Shown in pieces: positions 7,487 through 15,627 of a stretch of 34,971 bases of DNA. The notes under the pieces were generated by a model, which was not told the DNA's origin, did not search any database, and worked only from the letters and a program-made list of their open reading frames with translations. Origin of the DNA: Lachnospiraceae bacterium (GTDB lineage: Bacteria > Bacillota > Clostridia > Lachnospirales > Lachnospiraceae); assembly GCA_900768755.1 (NCBI GenBank), contig CAAGDV010000018.1:1-34971 (forward strand). The letters are read 5' to 3'. The position numbers and the translations under genes were made by a program. Position 1 is the first letter of the stretch. Each line of letters opens with the position of its first letter.

Positions 7487-8677
7487 ATGAGAAGAATTAC
7501 GGTATTACTTTTGGCCGGACTGATGTGTCTGAGCATGGCAGGATGCGGCAGCAAAAAAACATCGGCGGATACGACCGGCGAAACCACACAGGAGGACTTA
7601 GTTTTGGAAGAGAAGACTTTTTTGGCAGAACCCCAATATGTTAAGCAGATGGGAAGAACATACATGAGCGACAAAAATGTGTTGTGGCTCATTCATTCCC
7701 TTAGCGCCGTAGAATTCAAATTTTCGGGAAAAAAGGCGAGCGTCGACCTTATGTGCGACTCGACGGCGATTACCGGAAGCAACAACAATAAACCCCGATA
7801 TGCGATATATGTCAACGGCGAGAGGGTGGTTGACGGCCAGCTCAAAAAACTTTATGAGACAATTGATATTCCGCTCAATAACGGCGATTCTAACTACACG
7901 GTATGGATTGTAAAACTCTCAGAGGCGGACCAGAGCACGATGGGCATACAGAACATCAACGTGACCTGCCGCGGAAATATCGAACCCACTCCGGCAAAAG
8001 ACCTCAAAATAGAATTCATCGGGGATTCCATCACCTGCGGATACGGAGTCGACGACGAGGACGAGAACCACAGTTTTTCCACCCAGACCGAGGACGCTTC
8101 AAAGGCCTACGCGTACAAGACAGCTGTGCTTATGAACGCTGACTACAGCCTTGTATCTTACAGCGGACACGGAATTATCTCGGGATATTCCGGCGACGGC
8201 AACAAAGTTACCGAGCAGCTTGTTCCGGATTATTACACAAAACTCGGCAAGTCGTACGGAACCGGCGGAGGAATAAAGATTAATGAGATTGAGTGGGATT
8301 TTTCTAAATTTGTGCCCGACATAGTTGTCATCAATCTCGGAACAAACGATGCGTCCTACACAAAGAACAACAAGGATAAGATGAATGAGTACAGGGATGC
8401 TTATGTTGATTTCTTAAAGCTTATCAGGGAGAAAAATCCCGATGCTTACATCGTCTGTACGCTCGGAGTTATGGGAACGGAGCTCTGCAAATCAATGCAC
8501 GAGGCTGTTGAGGCATTTAAGAGTGAGACCGGCGACACACGCGTGGATTATATGGATTTTGCCCCTCAGGCGGCTTCCGACGGACTTGCGGCGGACTGGC
8601 ATCCGACCGAGAGAACCCATGAGAAAGCTGCACAGAAGCTTGCGGAGAAGCTTCAGTCAATTATCGGAGAAAATTAA
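7487..8677 (+). CDS. Secreted lipoprotein CE2-type (SGNH) acetyl esterase
   Basis: Probable extracellular carbohydrate esterase removing acetyl groups from plant polysaccharides such as acetylated xylan or glucomannan. The 396-residue precursor starts with a signal peptide ending in the lipobox LSMAGC, with C20 lipidated. An acidic linker is followed by a beta-rich N-terminal domain (about 45-165) and an SGNH hydrolase domain. The nucleophile is Ser181 in FIGDSITCGYG, the Asn block is LGTNDAS (284-290), and D370-W-H372-P lies near the C-terminus. This beta-sandwich plus SGNH order is that of CE2 enzymes. I use ATG 7487, six bases after AGGAG, because ATG 7481 abuts the site directly. The stop overlaps the lysR start (TAATG), so the two genes are translationally coupled, odd partners for an esterase. 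Confidence 0.87.
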   Translation: MRRITVLLLAGLMCLSMAGCGSKKTSADTTGETTQEDLVLEEKTFLAEPQYVKQMGRTYMSDKNVLWLIHSLSAVEFKFSGKKASVDLMCDSTAITGSNNNKPRYAIYVNGERVVDGQLKKLYETIDIPLNNGDSNYTVWIVKLSEADQSTMGIQNINVTCRGNIEPTPAKDLKIEFIGDSITCGYGVDDEDENHSFSTQTEDASKAYAYKTAVLMNADYSLVSYSGHGIISGYSGDGNKVTEQLVPDYYTKLGKSYGTGGGIKINEIEWDFSKFVPDIVVINLGTNDASYTKNNKDKMNEYRDAYVDFLKLIREKNPDAYIVCTLGVMGTELCKSMHEAVEAFKSETGDTRVDYMDFAPQAASDGLAADWHPTERTHEKAAQKLAEKLQSIIGEN

Positions 8678-9585
8678 TGACTCTTTTGCAATTAAAATAC
8701 GTGGTTATGGTTGCCGAGAAGGGAACCATAAGCGAGGCTTCCAAGGCTTTGTATATATCGCAGCCAAGCCTTACCAACGCGATACGGGAGCTTGAAAGCG
8801 AACTTGGAATTACAATTTTTACACGGACCAATAAAGGGGTACTCGTCTCTTCGGAAGGAGACGAGTTCCTTTCGTATGCGAGACAGGTGCTGATGCAGAC
8901 GAGCCTTCTGGAGGAGAAGTACTTTAATACGCCGAAGCAGACCAAAAGATTCTGCGTCTCCTGCCAGCACTACTCTTTTGCCGTGAATGCTTTTGCGGAC
9001 CTTGTGAAGCAGTTTGGCGGGGACAGATATGATTTTACGCTCCGCGAGACGCAGACCAACGAGATTATCGAGGATGTGGCGCACCTAAAGAGCGAGGTGG
9101 GGATTCTCTACACCTCCTCCCAGAACGAGGACATAATTCTCAAACTCATAAAAAAGAATGACTGCGTCTTTACGGAGCTGTTTGTGGCACGGCCACACGT
9201 GTTTATATCGGTGGACAATCCGCTTGCCGAAAAGAAGGTGATTGAGCTTTCAGACCTTTTGCCGTACCCGTACCTTTCTTTTGAACAGGGCGATTACAAT
9301 TCGTTCTATTTTTCCGAGGAGATATTAAGCACCTTAGACAGGGACCGCAACATAAAGGTTCGGGACAGGGCGACGCTTTTTAACCTGCTGATTGGTCTTA
9401 ACGGATACACGGTAAGCTCCGGCGTGCTGAACGAGGAGTTCAACGGTGAGCGGATAATTGCGCGCCCCTTGAATGTGGACGAGTATATGCGAATCGGTAT
9501 AATTACGCACAAAGATGTTACTCCGGGAAGGTTTGCCTTGGAGTATATGGAACTTCTCAAAAAATACACAACCGATATAGCTTGA
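8677..9585 (+). CDS. LysR-family regulator, MtaR/CmbR-like
   Basis: DNA-binding transcription regulator of 302 residues. The winged helix-turn-helix is at residues about 4-62 (FxxVAExGTISEASKALYISQPSLTNAIRELE), followed by a periplasmic-binding-like effector domain. The body resembles the streptococcal methionine/cysteine regulators MtaR and CmbR: QHYSFAVNAF, DVAHLKSEVGILY, NPLAEKKVIELSDL, DYNSFYFSEE and VRDRATLFNLL line up from memory with those proteins. Downstream lie metF and metH, and a near-perfect copy of the streptococcal MET-box overlaps its own stop codon, so control of methionine synthesis is the best guess. It is coupled to the upstream esterase by a TAATG overlap, with GGAGA seven bases before the ATG. 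The effector is not visible; homologues sense homocysteine or O-acetylserine-type metabolites. Confidence 0.88.
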   Translation: MTLLQLKYVVMVAEKGTISEASKALYISQPSLTNAIRELESELGITIFTRTNKGVLVSSEGDEFLSYARQVLMQTSLLEEKYFNTPKQTKRFCVSCQHYSFAVNAFADLVKQFGGDRYDFTLRETQTNEIIEDVAHLKSEVGILYTSSQNEDIILKLIKKNDCVFTELFVARPHVFISVDNPLAEKKVIELSDLLPYPYLSFEQGDYNSFYFSEEILSTLDRDRNIKVRDRATLFNLLIGLNGYTVSSGVLNEEFNGERIIARPLNVDEYMRIGIITHKDVTPGRFALEYMELLKKYTTDIA

Positions 9586-9592
9586 AGCTATA
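9576..9592. promoter_or_regulatory. MET-box-like operator palindrome
   Basis: TATAGCTTGAAGCTATA is a perfect 17-base palindrome around a central G, and the stop codon of lysR (9583-9585) lies inside it. The MET-box bound by streptococcal MtaR/MetR is known as TATAGTTT-S-AAACTATA, so this differs by one symmetric base pair per arm. It contains the -35 element of the metF promoter. A second inverted repeat, TATACCA-N6-TGGTATA (9589-9608), overlaps its right end. Confidence 0.72.
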
Positions 9593-9610
9593 CCAAACCG
9601 CTGGTATAAT
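9582..9610 (+). promoter_or_regulatory. metF operon promoter
   Basis: TTGAAG (9582-9587), 17 bases, then a consensus TATAAT (9605-9610), giving a start near 9617 and a leader of about 55 bases. The -35 lies within the MET-box-like palindrome and the -10 within the second inverted repeat, so bound regulator would directly affect RNA polymerase. Confidence 0.8.
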
Positions 9611-9672
9611 GTATTTTATCATTACGGGCTTTCGGTACTAGAATATTATAAATAAACTAATGCGAGGTAGTT

Positions 9673-10539
9673 ATGAGACTCAGTGATATTCTTGGAAAAG
9701 ATAAAATAACGCTTTCTTTTGAGGTGTTCCCGCCCAAAACCAAGGCTAATTATGAACAGGTTAAGGAGGCGGCAGAAGGCGTTGCGGCGCTTAAACCGAG
9801 CTATATGAGCGTTACATACGGCGCCGGAGGAAGCACAAGGGAGGGAACTCTTGACATTGCATCCGGAATACAGAGTAAATACGGAGTGACGACGATTGCA
9901 CACATAACATGCGTCGGAGCGAGAAGGGATGACATCCAAAAGACGCTTTCTGATATGAAGGCGGCGGGAATTGAGAATGTCCTGGCTCTAAGAGGCGACA
10001 GGCCAAAGGATTATGCGGGCGAGCCGTTTATTGATTACCGCTATGCAAGTGAGCTGGTGGAGGAGATAAGAGATTTCGGCGGATTTTGCATCGGCGGCGC
10101 ATGCTACCCGGAGGGACATGTTGAGGCAGTCAACAAATCTGATGACATCCGCAATCTTAAGAAAAAAGTTGATGCAGGCTGCGAGTTTCTGACTACACAG
10201 ATGTTTTTTGACAACAATATTTTTTATAATTTCCTTTACAGGGTGCGCGAGGCAGGGATAACGGTTCCCATTGTTCCGGGAATAATGCCGATAACCCGCG
10301 CTGTGCAGGTCAAAAATGCCGTGGAGATGTCCGGAAGCAATATGCCGGAGAGATTTAAAAGCATTGTTGACCGCTTCGGCGATAATCCCAAAGCGATGCA
10401 GCAGGCGGGAATCGCGTACGCAACCGACCAGATAATCGATTTGATTGCCAACGGAATTAACAACATCCATGTGTATTCAATGAATAAGCCTGAGGTTGCA
10501 CAGGGAATTCAGAAAAATCTCTCGGAGATAATCGGATGA
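9673..10539 (+). CDS. metF: 5,10-methylenetetrahydrofolate reductase
   Basis: Flavoenzyme reducing methylene-THF to methyl-THF, the methyl donor for MetH. The 288-residue protein is typical in length for bacterial MetF. E17 in SFEVFPPK is the catalytic glutamate. VTYGAGGST, ALRGDRPKD, YPEGH and TQMFFD are the conserved barrel motifs for folate and FAD. The ATG follows GCGAGGTAG. Its last four bases overlap the next gene as ATGA, giving translational coupling with the MetH reactivation gene. Control by the MET-box promoter is inferred from position. Confidence 0.95.
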   Translation: MRLSDILGKDKITLSFEVFPPKTKANYEQVKEAAEGVAALKPSYMSVTYGAGGSTREGTLDIASGIQSKYGVTTIAHITCVGARRDDIQKTLSDMKAAGIENVLALRGDRPKDYAGEPFIDYRYASELVEEIRDFGGFCIGGACYPEGHVEAVNKSDDIRNLKKKVDAGCEFLTTQMFFDNNIFYNFLYRVREAGITVPIVPGIMPITRAVQVKNAVEMSGSNMPERFKSIVDRFGDNPKAMQQAGIAYATDQIIDLIANGINNIHVYSMNKPEVAQGIQKNLSEIIG

Positions 10540-11177
10540 CAATTAACAGAAAAGAAGCGTTAAGGTATATGGGAATCCGCGGTGAAGTGACGGATGAGGC
10601 ACTTAACGGGATGATTGATGAGTGCATTTCGGAGGTTTCGGACGCCGCTGAACCAAGACATGTTTTGCGGTGCTTTGAGCTTGAAATTACGGACGATAAT
10701 ATTGTGCGGGCAGGCGGAATCAGCATGCCGAGTGCGAATCTTTCGCGGAATCTGCGGGGCTGTGAGTCGGTGTATTTTATGGCGGCGACCCTCGGAAACG
10801 GAATTGACAGGCTTTTGAGCCGCTACACGAGGCTTCAGATAAGCAAGGCGGCCGTTTTTCAGGCGGTTGCGGCAGCGGCGATAGAAGGATACTGCAACGA
10901 CTGTCAGAATGAGCTTTCGGCAAAGCTTGCGGGTGGCGGGCTTTATCCGAGACCGCGCTTCAGCCCGGGTTACGGTGACTTACCGCTTTCGGTACAGCAG
11001 GATTTTCTGGGGGTTCTCAATGCTTCCCGGACAGTGGGAATTGTCCTGTCCCCCGGCGGAGTGATGATTCCGGAAAAATCTGTGACCGCCGTGATGGGTG
11101 TGAGCCGCGATAACACAAGATGTCATATTGAGGGCTGCGAAAACTGCGGCCGGACGGACTGCGCATACAGGCGCTGA
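10536..11177 (+). CDS. Free-standing MetH cobalamin reactivation (activation) domain
   Basis: This 213-residue protein matches the C-terminal S-adenosylmethionine-binding activation domain of cobalamin-dependent methionine synthase, which supports reductive remethylation when cob(II)alamin forms. The signature is RPRFSPGYGDLPLSVQQ (about 136-152), followed by VGIVLSPGGVMIPEKSVTAVMG. The C-terminus has a cysteine-rich tail, CHIEGCENCGRTDC, of a kind often seen in these split clostridial proteins. It lies between metF and a MetH that lacks this domain, so the two should act as a complex. The gene starts inside the metF stop (ATGA) and ends 11 bases before metH. Confidence 0.9.
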   Translation: MTINRKEALRYMGIRGEVTDEALNGMIDECISEVSDAAEPRHVLRCFELEITDDNIVRAGGISMPSANLSRNLRGCESVYFMAATLGNGIDRLLSRYTRLQISKAAVFQAVAAAAIEGYCNDCQNELSAKLAGGGLYPRPRFSPGYGDLPLSVQQDFLGVLNASRTVGIVLSPGGVMIPEKSVTAVMGVSRDNTRCHIEGCENCGRTDCAYRR

Positions 11178-11188
11178 TTGGAGATATT

Positions 11189-13576
11189 ATGAGTATCAGA
11201 GACGAATTTGGAAAAAGAATACTGTTTTTTGACGGAGGGCTGGGCACGCTTTTGCAGGAGCGCGGGCTTAAGACCGGTGAACTGCCCGAGACCTGGAACC
11301 TTAGCAATCCGGAAGCTTTGTATCAGATTCATTCGGAGTATCTTGCGGCGGGGGCGGATATTATTCTTGCCAATACTTTTGGTGCCAACATTTACAAATT
11401 TCCCGATAATCTTGACGAAATAATAACGGCGGGCGTAAAGAATGCCAAAAGAGCCGTGGCGGACAGCGGCAGAAAAGCGTACGTCGCGCTGGATGTCGGC
11501 TCTTTGGGCAGACTTTTAAAACCCCTGGGAACATTGGATTTTGAGGAGGCTGTCAGCGCCTTTTCGCAGATTGTGAGAATTGGTGAGCAGGCAGGGGCGG
11601 ATCTTATCGCCATTGAGACAATGAGCGATGCGTATGAACTAAAGGCTGCGGTTCTTGCTGCAAAAGAAAATTCTGCTCTGCCGGTAATCGCAACCGTGAT
11701 TTTCGGCGAGAACCAAAAGATGCTTACCGGAGCGCCTCCGGCGGCTGTCGTGGCACTCCTTGAGGGTCTGGGCGTCGATGCGATGGGAATGAACTGCGGA
11801 CTCGGTCCAAAACAGATGAAACCTATTTTTGAGGAGCTTGCAAAATATGCATCAATCCCTCTTGTGATCAATCCGAACGCCGGACTTCCGAAGGTTGAGA
11901 ACGGCCGCACCTGTTACGATGTCGGCCCGGAGGAATTTGCGGAGGACATGGAGGAACTCATCAATATGGGCGCGTGGTTTGCGGGCGGCTGCTGCGGAAC
12001 AACGCCGGCTCACATCAAAGCACTTGTAAAGCGCTGCGGCGGTATTGCCCCCCGGCCTTTGACTGACAAGCCTTATACCATTGTGTCTTCATATGCTCAG
12101 GCGGTATGTCTGGGAGACCGCCCGGTTATTATCGGAGAGAGAATTAACCCAACCGGAAAGTCCAAATTCAAGCAGGCATTGAGGGATGGCGATATGAATT
12201 ACATCCTCAATGAGGGCGTAAGACAGGCGGATAACGGCGCGCATATTCTGGACGTGAATGTCGGGCTCCCTGAGATTGACGAGGCGGCGGTTATGAAAAA
12301 GACGGTGTACGAGCTTCAGAGTATTCTGCCGTTGCCGTTGCAGATTGACACAACCAACGTCCGCGCGATGGAGCAGGCGTTAAGAATATACAACGGATGC
12401 CCGATGGTCAACTCCGTAAACGGAAAAAAAGAGGTGCTTTGTGAGATTCTTCCGCTTGTCAGAAAATACGGAGGAGTCGTTGTGGGGCTGACACTCGACG
12501 AGGACGGCATTCCTGACTGCGCCGAAGGTCGTCTGGCCATTGCGGACAGGATATACAGAACCGCCGAAGAATACGGTATTCCACGGAAAAATATTGTGAT
12601 TGATGCCCTTACAATGACCATGAGCACGGACAATAATTCGGCGAAGATTACACTTGATACGGTGCGACAGATTAAGGCGCGGGGCGGACGGACAGTCCTT
12701 GGAGTGTCAAACATATCTTTCGGACTGCCGCAGAGAGAGGCTGTCAACGCGGCTTTTTTCTCGCTGGCCATGGAGGCCGGTCTGTCGGCTGGAATTATTA
12801 ATCCTAATTCGTCGGCGATGGTTCAGGCATACGATACTTTCTGTGTGCTTTCGGGATACGATGCGCAGTGCATGGACTATATCAATAAATACGCCAACAC
12901 GGCTTCGGCTCCTGCGATTCCGCAACCGGGCAGCAACGCGGCTCCGGATTTGAAGGAATGTATAATTAAAGGACTTAAAGACCGGGCGTATGCGGCGACC
13001 AAGGAGCTTCTTAACAGCCGTGACGCGATGGATATTATAAACGGTGAGCTGGTTCCCTCACTTGATGTGGTCGGACAGGGCTTTGAGAGCGGCAAAGTAT
13101 TTCTGCCTCAGCTTTTGATGAGCGCGGAGGCTGCAAAAGCCGGTTTTGACGCAATCAAGGAGTATGTTTCTTCGCACGGAACCACAGCGGAGAAAAAAGA
13201 GACCATAGTTATAGCAACCGTCAAGGGCGACATCCACGACATCGGCAAAAACATAGTAAAAGTTCTTCTGGAGAACTATGGCTACAACGTGATTGACCTA
13301 GGAAAAGATGTCCCAATCGAGACGGTTGTGGATACCGTGATAGACACAAAGGCTCCGCTCGTGGGCTTATCGGCGCTTATGACCACCACGGTCGTCAATA
13401 TGGAGGCAACCATAAAAGAACTGCGAGCAAAGGCTCCGTGGTGCAAAATAATGGTAGGCGGCGCGGTGCTTACGCAGGAATACGCGGACATGATAGGCGC
13501 GGATTATTACGGCAAGGACGCGATGCAGTCGGTGTATTATGCGGAGCGGCTGTTCGGACATGACACAAAACAGTGA
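11189..13576 (+). CDS. metH: Cobalamin-dependent methionine synthase, lacking activation domain
   Basis: Transfers methyl from methyl-THF to homocysteine through cobalamin. The 795 residues contain, in order, the homocysteine-binding barrel (about 1-290) with zinc ligands C203, C268 and C269 in MNCG and GGCCGTTP; a pterin-binding barrel (about 310-570) starting at RPVIIGERINPTGK; and the cobalamin cap and Rossmann domains (about 600-795) with KGDIHDIGKN, where H683 is the lower axial cobalt ligand. E. coli MetH is about 1,227 residues; the missing C-terminal reactivation domain is encoded by the preceding gene. The ATG has TTGGAGA upstream. No riboswitch (S-box, T-box or cobalamin) is apparent before the operon. 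Confidence 0.95.
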   Translation: MSIRDEFGKRILFFDGGLGTLLQERGLKTGELPETWNLSNPEALYQIHSEYLAAGADIILANTFGANIYKFPDNLDEIITAGVKNAKRAVADSGRKAYVALDVGSLGRLLKPLGTLDFEEAVSAFSQIVRIGEQAGADLIAIETMSDAYELKAAVLAAKENSALPVIATVIFGENQKMLTGAPPAAVVALLEGLGVDAMGMNCGLGPKQMKPIFEELAKYASIPLVINPNAGLPKVENGRTCYDVGPEEFAEDMEELINMGAWFAGGCCGTTPAHIKALVKRCGGIAPRPLTDKPYTIVSSYAQAVCLGDRPVIIGERINPTGKSKFKQALRDGDMNYILNEGVRQADNGAHILDVNVGLPEIDEAAVMKKTVYELQSILPLPLQIDTTNVRAMEQALRIYNGCPMVNSVNGKKEVLCEILPLVRKYGGVVVGLTLDEDGIPDCAEGRLAIADRIYRTAEEYGIPRKNIVIDALTMTMSTDNNSAKITLDTVRQIKARGGRTVLGVSNISFGLPQREAVNAAFFSLAMEAGLSAGIINPNSSAMVQAYDTFCVLSGYDAQCMDYINKYANTASAPAIPQPGSNAAPDLKECIIKGLKDRAYAATKELLNSRDAMDIINGELVPSLDVVGQGFESGKVFLPQLLMSAEAAKAGFDAIKEYVSSHGTTAEKKETIVIATVKGDIHDIGKNIVKVLLENYGYNVIDLGKDVPIETVVDTVIDTKAPLVGLSALMTTTVVNMEATIKELRAKAPWCKIMVGGAVLTQEYADMIGADYYGKDAMQSVYYAERLFGHDTKQ

Positions 13577-13671
13577 TGCAACAATAAGAAAGCAGGGAAG
13601 TTGTAAAAAACTTCTAAAAAACTATCCATTCACGCGCAATGTTTTCCCGGGAGCGCAGGATAAAAAACGAT

Positions 13672-13684
13672 AGATTATTAATCT
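13672..13684. promoter_or_regulatory. Possible operator before the mannanase gene
   Basis: AGATTA-T-TAATCT is a perfect 13-base palindrome 17 bases upstream of the mannanase start. The 125-base gap before this gene contains no strong promoter match and no clear terminator for metH. It could be a regulator site, but short AT-rich palindromes also occur by chance. Confidence 0.3.
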
Positions 13685-13701
13685 GTTTTGCGAGGTAGAT
13701 T

Positions 13702-15435
13702 ATGAAAAAATATGTGATGTTGTTAATTTTGTTATTATGTATCTGCGTATCAGGATGCAGGGCTTCCGAAGGAAATTCCACAAAAGCGCCAACTTCCGCC
13801 GGCGCGACCTTGACAGAAAACGATTCTGACAAAGATACGACGGTTTCCGAACCGGATGCGACTACTACTGTGAAAGAAGCGGCAAGTACATCCGAGAAAA
13901 TGACGGAAACAGCGGGCACGTCCGAGGAAATGACGGAAGCAGCCGGCACATCAGAGGAAACGACGGAAGCGGCGGGCACGTCCGAAGAAATGACAGAAGC
14001 GGAAAGCACTTCCGAAGAGACTACGGAAGCGGTTAGAAATGAAACGGTTATTGTCATTGAGGCGGAAGAAGCTGAGTTATACGGCGGATTGACGGTTGAG
14101 AATATTGACGGATTTTCAGGCGGAAAGGGCGTCGGAAGATTCTCCGACAGCGGACAGTATATTGAGTTTGAGATTAACATAGCTGAAAACGGTGTGTATA
14201 ATCTGATTTTTTCCGCTAAAGGCATAGGCTCTGACAAGGACAATGATATATATGTTGACGGAAATAAGACCGGCTATGTAAAGCACCTTAACGAAAAGCT
14301 TTCAGACAGCACGGTCGCAAGCGTTACGCTTGGCAAGGGCATACATAAGGTTGCGCTTAAGCCCTCATGGGGTTGGATATATCTGGACAAGTTGACTGTT
14401 AAGACGGCGCAGGGCATTTCCGATGAAATATACAATGTCTCCACTGAACTTATCAATCCCAATGCTTCGGATGAAGCAAAAGCATTATACAGATTTCTTT
14501 GTGACATATACGGAGAAAAAATTCTCTCCGGACAGGTGTGCGACTACGGCGTGAATGGTCCTGAGTTTAAGGCGATACAGGCTGAGACAGGCAGGCTCCC
14601 TGCTGTTTTAGGTCTTGATATGATGCGCTACTCTTTGGCGCGGGTTGCTAAAGGTGACAAGGGAGACTCTGTTGAGGTTGCTATGGATTTTTGCAATAAT
14701 CAAGGCGGTATAGTTACTTACTGCTGGCACTGGAATGCACCGAATGAGTACCTGAAATCCGGCACGGACGACAATGGTAATCCCCGTTGGTGGGGCGGCT
14801 TTTATACCGCAAATACCGATTTTGATATTGAAAAGGTCATGAACGGCAGCGACCCTAATGGCAAGGCGCTGCTCGATAAGGATATTGAGGAAATTGCCAA
14901 ACAGCTTAACAGGCTTGATGACGCGGGCGTGCCGGTCCTGTGGCGTCCTCTTCACGAGGCATCAGGAGGCTGGTTCTGGTGGGGAGCAAAGGGTGCTGAG
15001 GCTTATAAGAAATTGTGGATTTATCTTTATGAACAACTGACAGATGTTTATGGCTGTGATAACCTTATCTGGGTTTACAACGGACAAAGCGCTGAATGGT
15101 ATCCCGGTGATGATTATGTTGACATAATCGGCGAGGATATTTACACGGATAAGAGAAATTATAATCCTCAGACCTCCAAATTTGCGGAGGCAGTCGGCTA
15201 CACCAAGCAGAACAAGATTGTTGCACTTACCGAAAACGGTGTACTGTTTGATGTTGATGACGCATTCGCTGCAAATTCAAAATGGGCGTGGTTTAATACC
15301 TGGTGCGGAGATTTTACTGTTAAGAACTCAAAATACAACGAAGAATATACTGACAAGGATATGCTTAAAAAAGTATACGGAAGCGATAAAGTGCTGACGC
15401 TTGATGAGCTCCCTGATTACAGGAACTACAAATAG
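13702..15435 (+). CDS. Lipoprotein endo-beta-1,4-mannanase (GH26) with CBM35
   Basis: Cell-surface glycoside hydrolase expected to cleave beta-mannan or glucomannan. The 577-residue precursor has a signal peptide and lipobox (VSGC, lipidated C19), a Thr/Glu/Ser-rich linker (about 22-112) containing a tandem decapeptide repeat, a CBM35-type module (about 116-235) beginning VIEAEEAELYGG and including FSDSGQYIEFEI and GWIYLDKLTV, then the GH26 barrel (about 245-577). The acid/base is E419 in WRPLHEASGGWFWWG and the nucleophile E511 in ALTENG, both in typical GH26 contexts. GCGAGGTAG lies before the ATG. It stands alone between metH and tRNA-Leu, without other glycan genes. Codons look somewhat more AT-rich than in the met operon. 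Confidence 0.93.
   Translation: MKKYVMLLILLLCICVSGCRASEGNSTKAPTSAGATLTENDSDKDTTVSEPDATTTVKEAASTSEKMTETAGTSEEMTEAAGTSEETTEAAGTSEEMTEAESTSEETTEAVRNETVIVIEAEEAELYGGLTVENIDGFSGGKGVGRFSDSGQYIEFEINIAENGVYNLIFSAKGIGSDKDNDIYVDGNKTGYVKHLNEKLSDSTVASVTLGKGIHKVALKPSWGWIYLDKLTVKTAQGISDEIYNVSTELINPNASDEAKALYRFLCDIYGEKILSGQVCDYGVNGPEFKAIQAETGRLPAVLGLDMMRYSLARVAKGDKGDSVEVAMDFCNNQGGIVTYCWHWNAPNEYLKSGTDDNGNPRWWGGFYTANTDFDIEKVMNGSDPNGKALLDKDIEEIAKQLNRLDDAGVPVLWRPLHEASGGWFWWGAKGAEAYKKLWIYLYEQLTDVYGCDNLIWVYNGQSAEWYPGDDYVDIIGEDIYTDKRNYNPQTSKFAEAVGYTKQNKIVALTENGVLFDVDDAFAANSKWAWFNTWCGDFTVKNSKYNEEYTDKDMLKKVYGSDKVLTLDELPDYRNYK
13888..14031 (+). repeat. 30-bp tandem repeat encoding the mannanase linker
   Basis: Nearly five copies of a 30-base unit encode the decapeptide pattern TSEEMTEAAG (residues 63-110). 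Copies differ by a few bases, with silent changes such as ACA/ACG and GGC/AGC. Such in-frame units can expand or contract by slippage and change linker length between cell wall and enzyme. Confidence 0.9.
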
Positions 15436-15502
15436 AGGGCAAAACAAATTGTGTCCATGATTTTAATTGCTGATTGTGTCGGGCGGCAGGCTGTTCTGCC
15501 GG

Positions 15503-15531
15503 TTGACACATGCTTTCAAAAAGAATATAAT
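15503..15531 (+). promoter_or_regulatory. Consensus promoter of tRNA-Leu
   Basis: TTGACA (15503-15508), exactly 17 bases, TATAAT (15526-15531). Both hexamers match the sigma-A consensus perfectly. Transcription would start about six bases before the mature tRNA, leaving a very short 5' leader. A GC hairpin (CGGCAG/CTGCCG, 15484-15501) just upstream may help end mannanase transcription but has no T-run. Confidence 0.9.
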
Positions 15532-15544
15532 ATCATCTGTAATT

Positions 15545-15624
15545 GCGGATATGGCGGAACTGGCAGACGCGCTAGACTTAGGATCTAGTCCGAGAGGGTG
15601 CAGGTTCGATTCCTGTTATCCGCA
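15545..15624 (+). tRNA. tRNA-Leu (anticodon UAG)
   Basis: Acceptor arms GCGGATA and TATCCGC pair perfectly, with discriminator A at 15624. The D arm has the GGCAGAC loop, the anticodon stem is CTAGA/TCTAG with loop CTTAGGA (TAG at 15579-15581), a class II variable arm TCCGAGAGGGTG follows, and the T loop is TTCGATT. The UAG anticodon reads CUA and other CUN leucine codons. CCA is not encoded. Confidence 0.96.
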
Positions 15625-15627
15625 TTA

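Noticed and set aside
13888..14031. Tandem repeats as a CRISPR array
   Set aside because: The 30-base units are contiguous without spacers and are in frame within a secreted enzyme gene. No cas genes are present.
13614..14243. 209-codon minus strand frame with SSDVPAASV repeats
   Set aside because: The repeats are simply the reverse strand of the mannanase linker repeat, and the start region lies inside the mannanase CBM.
15484..15501. CGGCAG/CTGCCG hairpin as mannanase terminator
   Set aside because: There is no T-run after the stem; instead the tRNA -35 follows at once. It may slow polymerase, but I would not call it a terminator.
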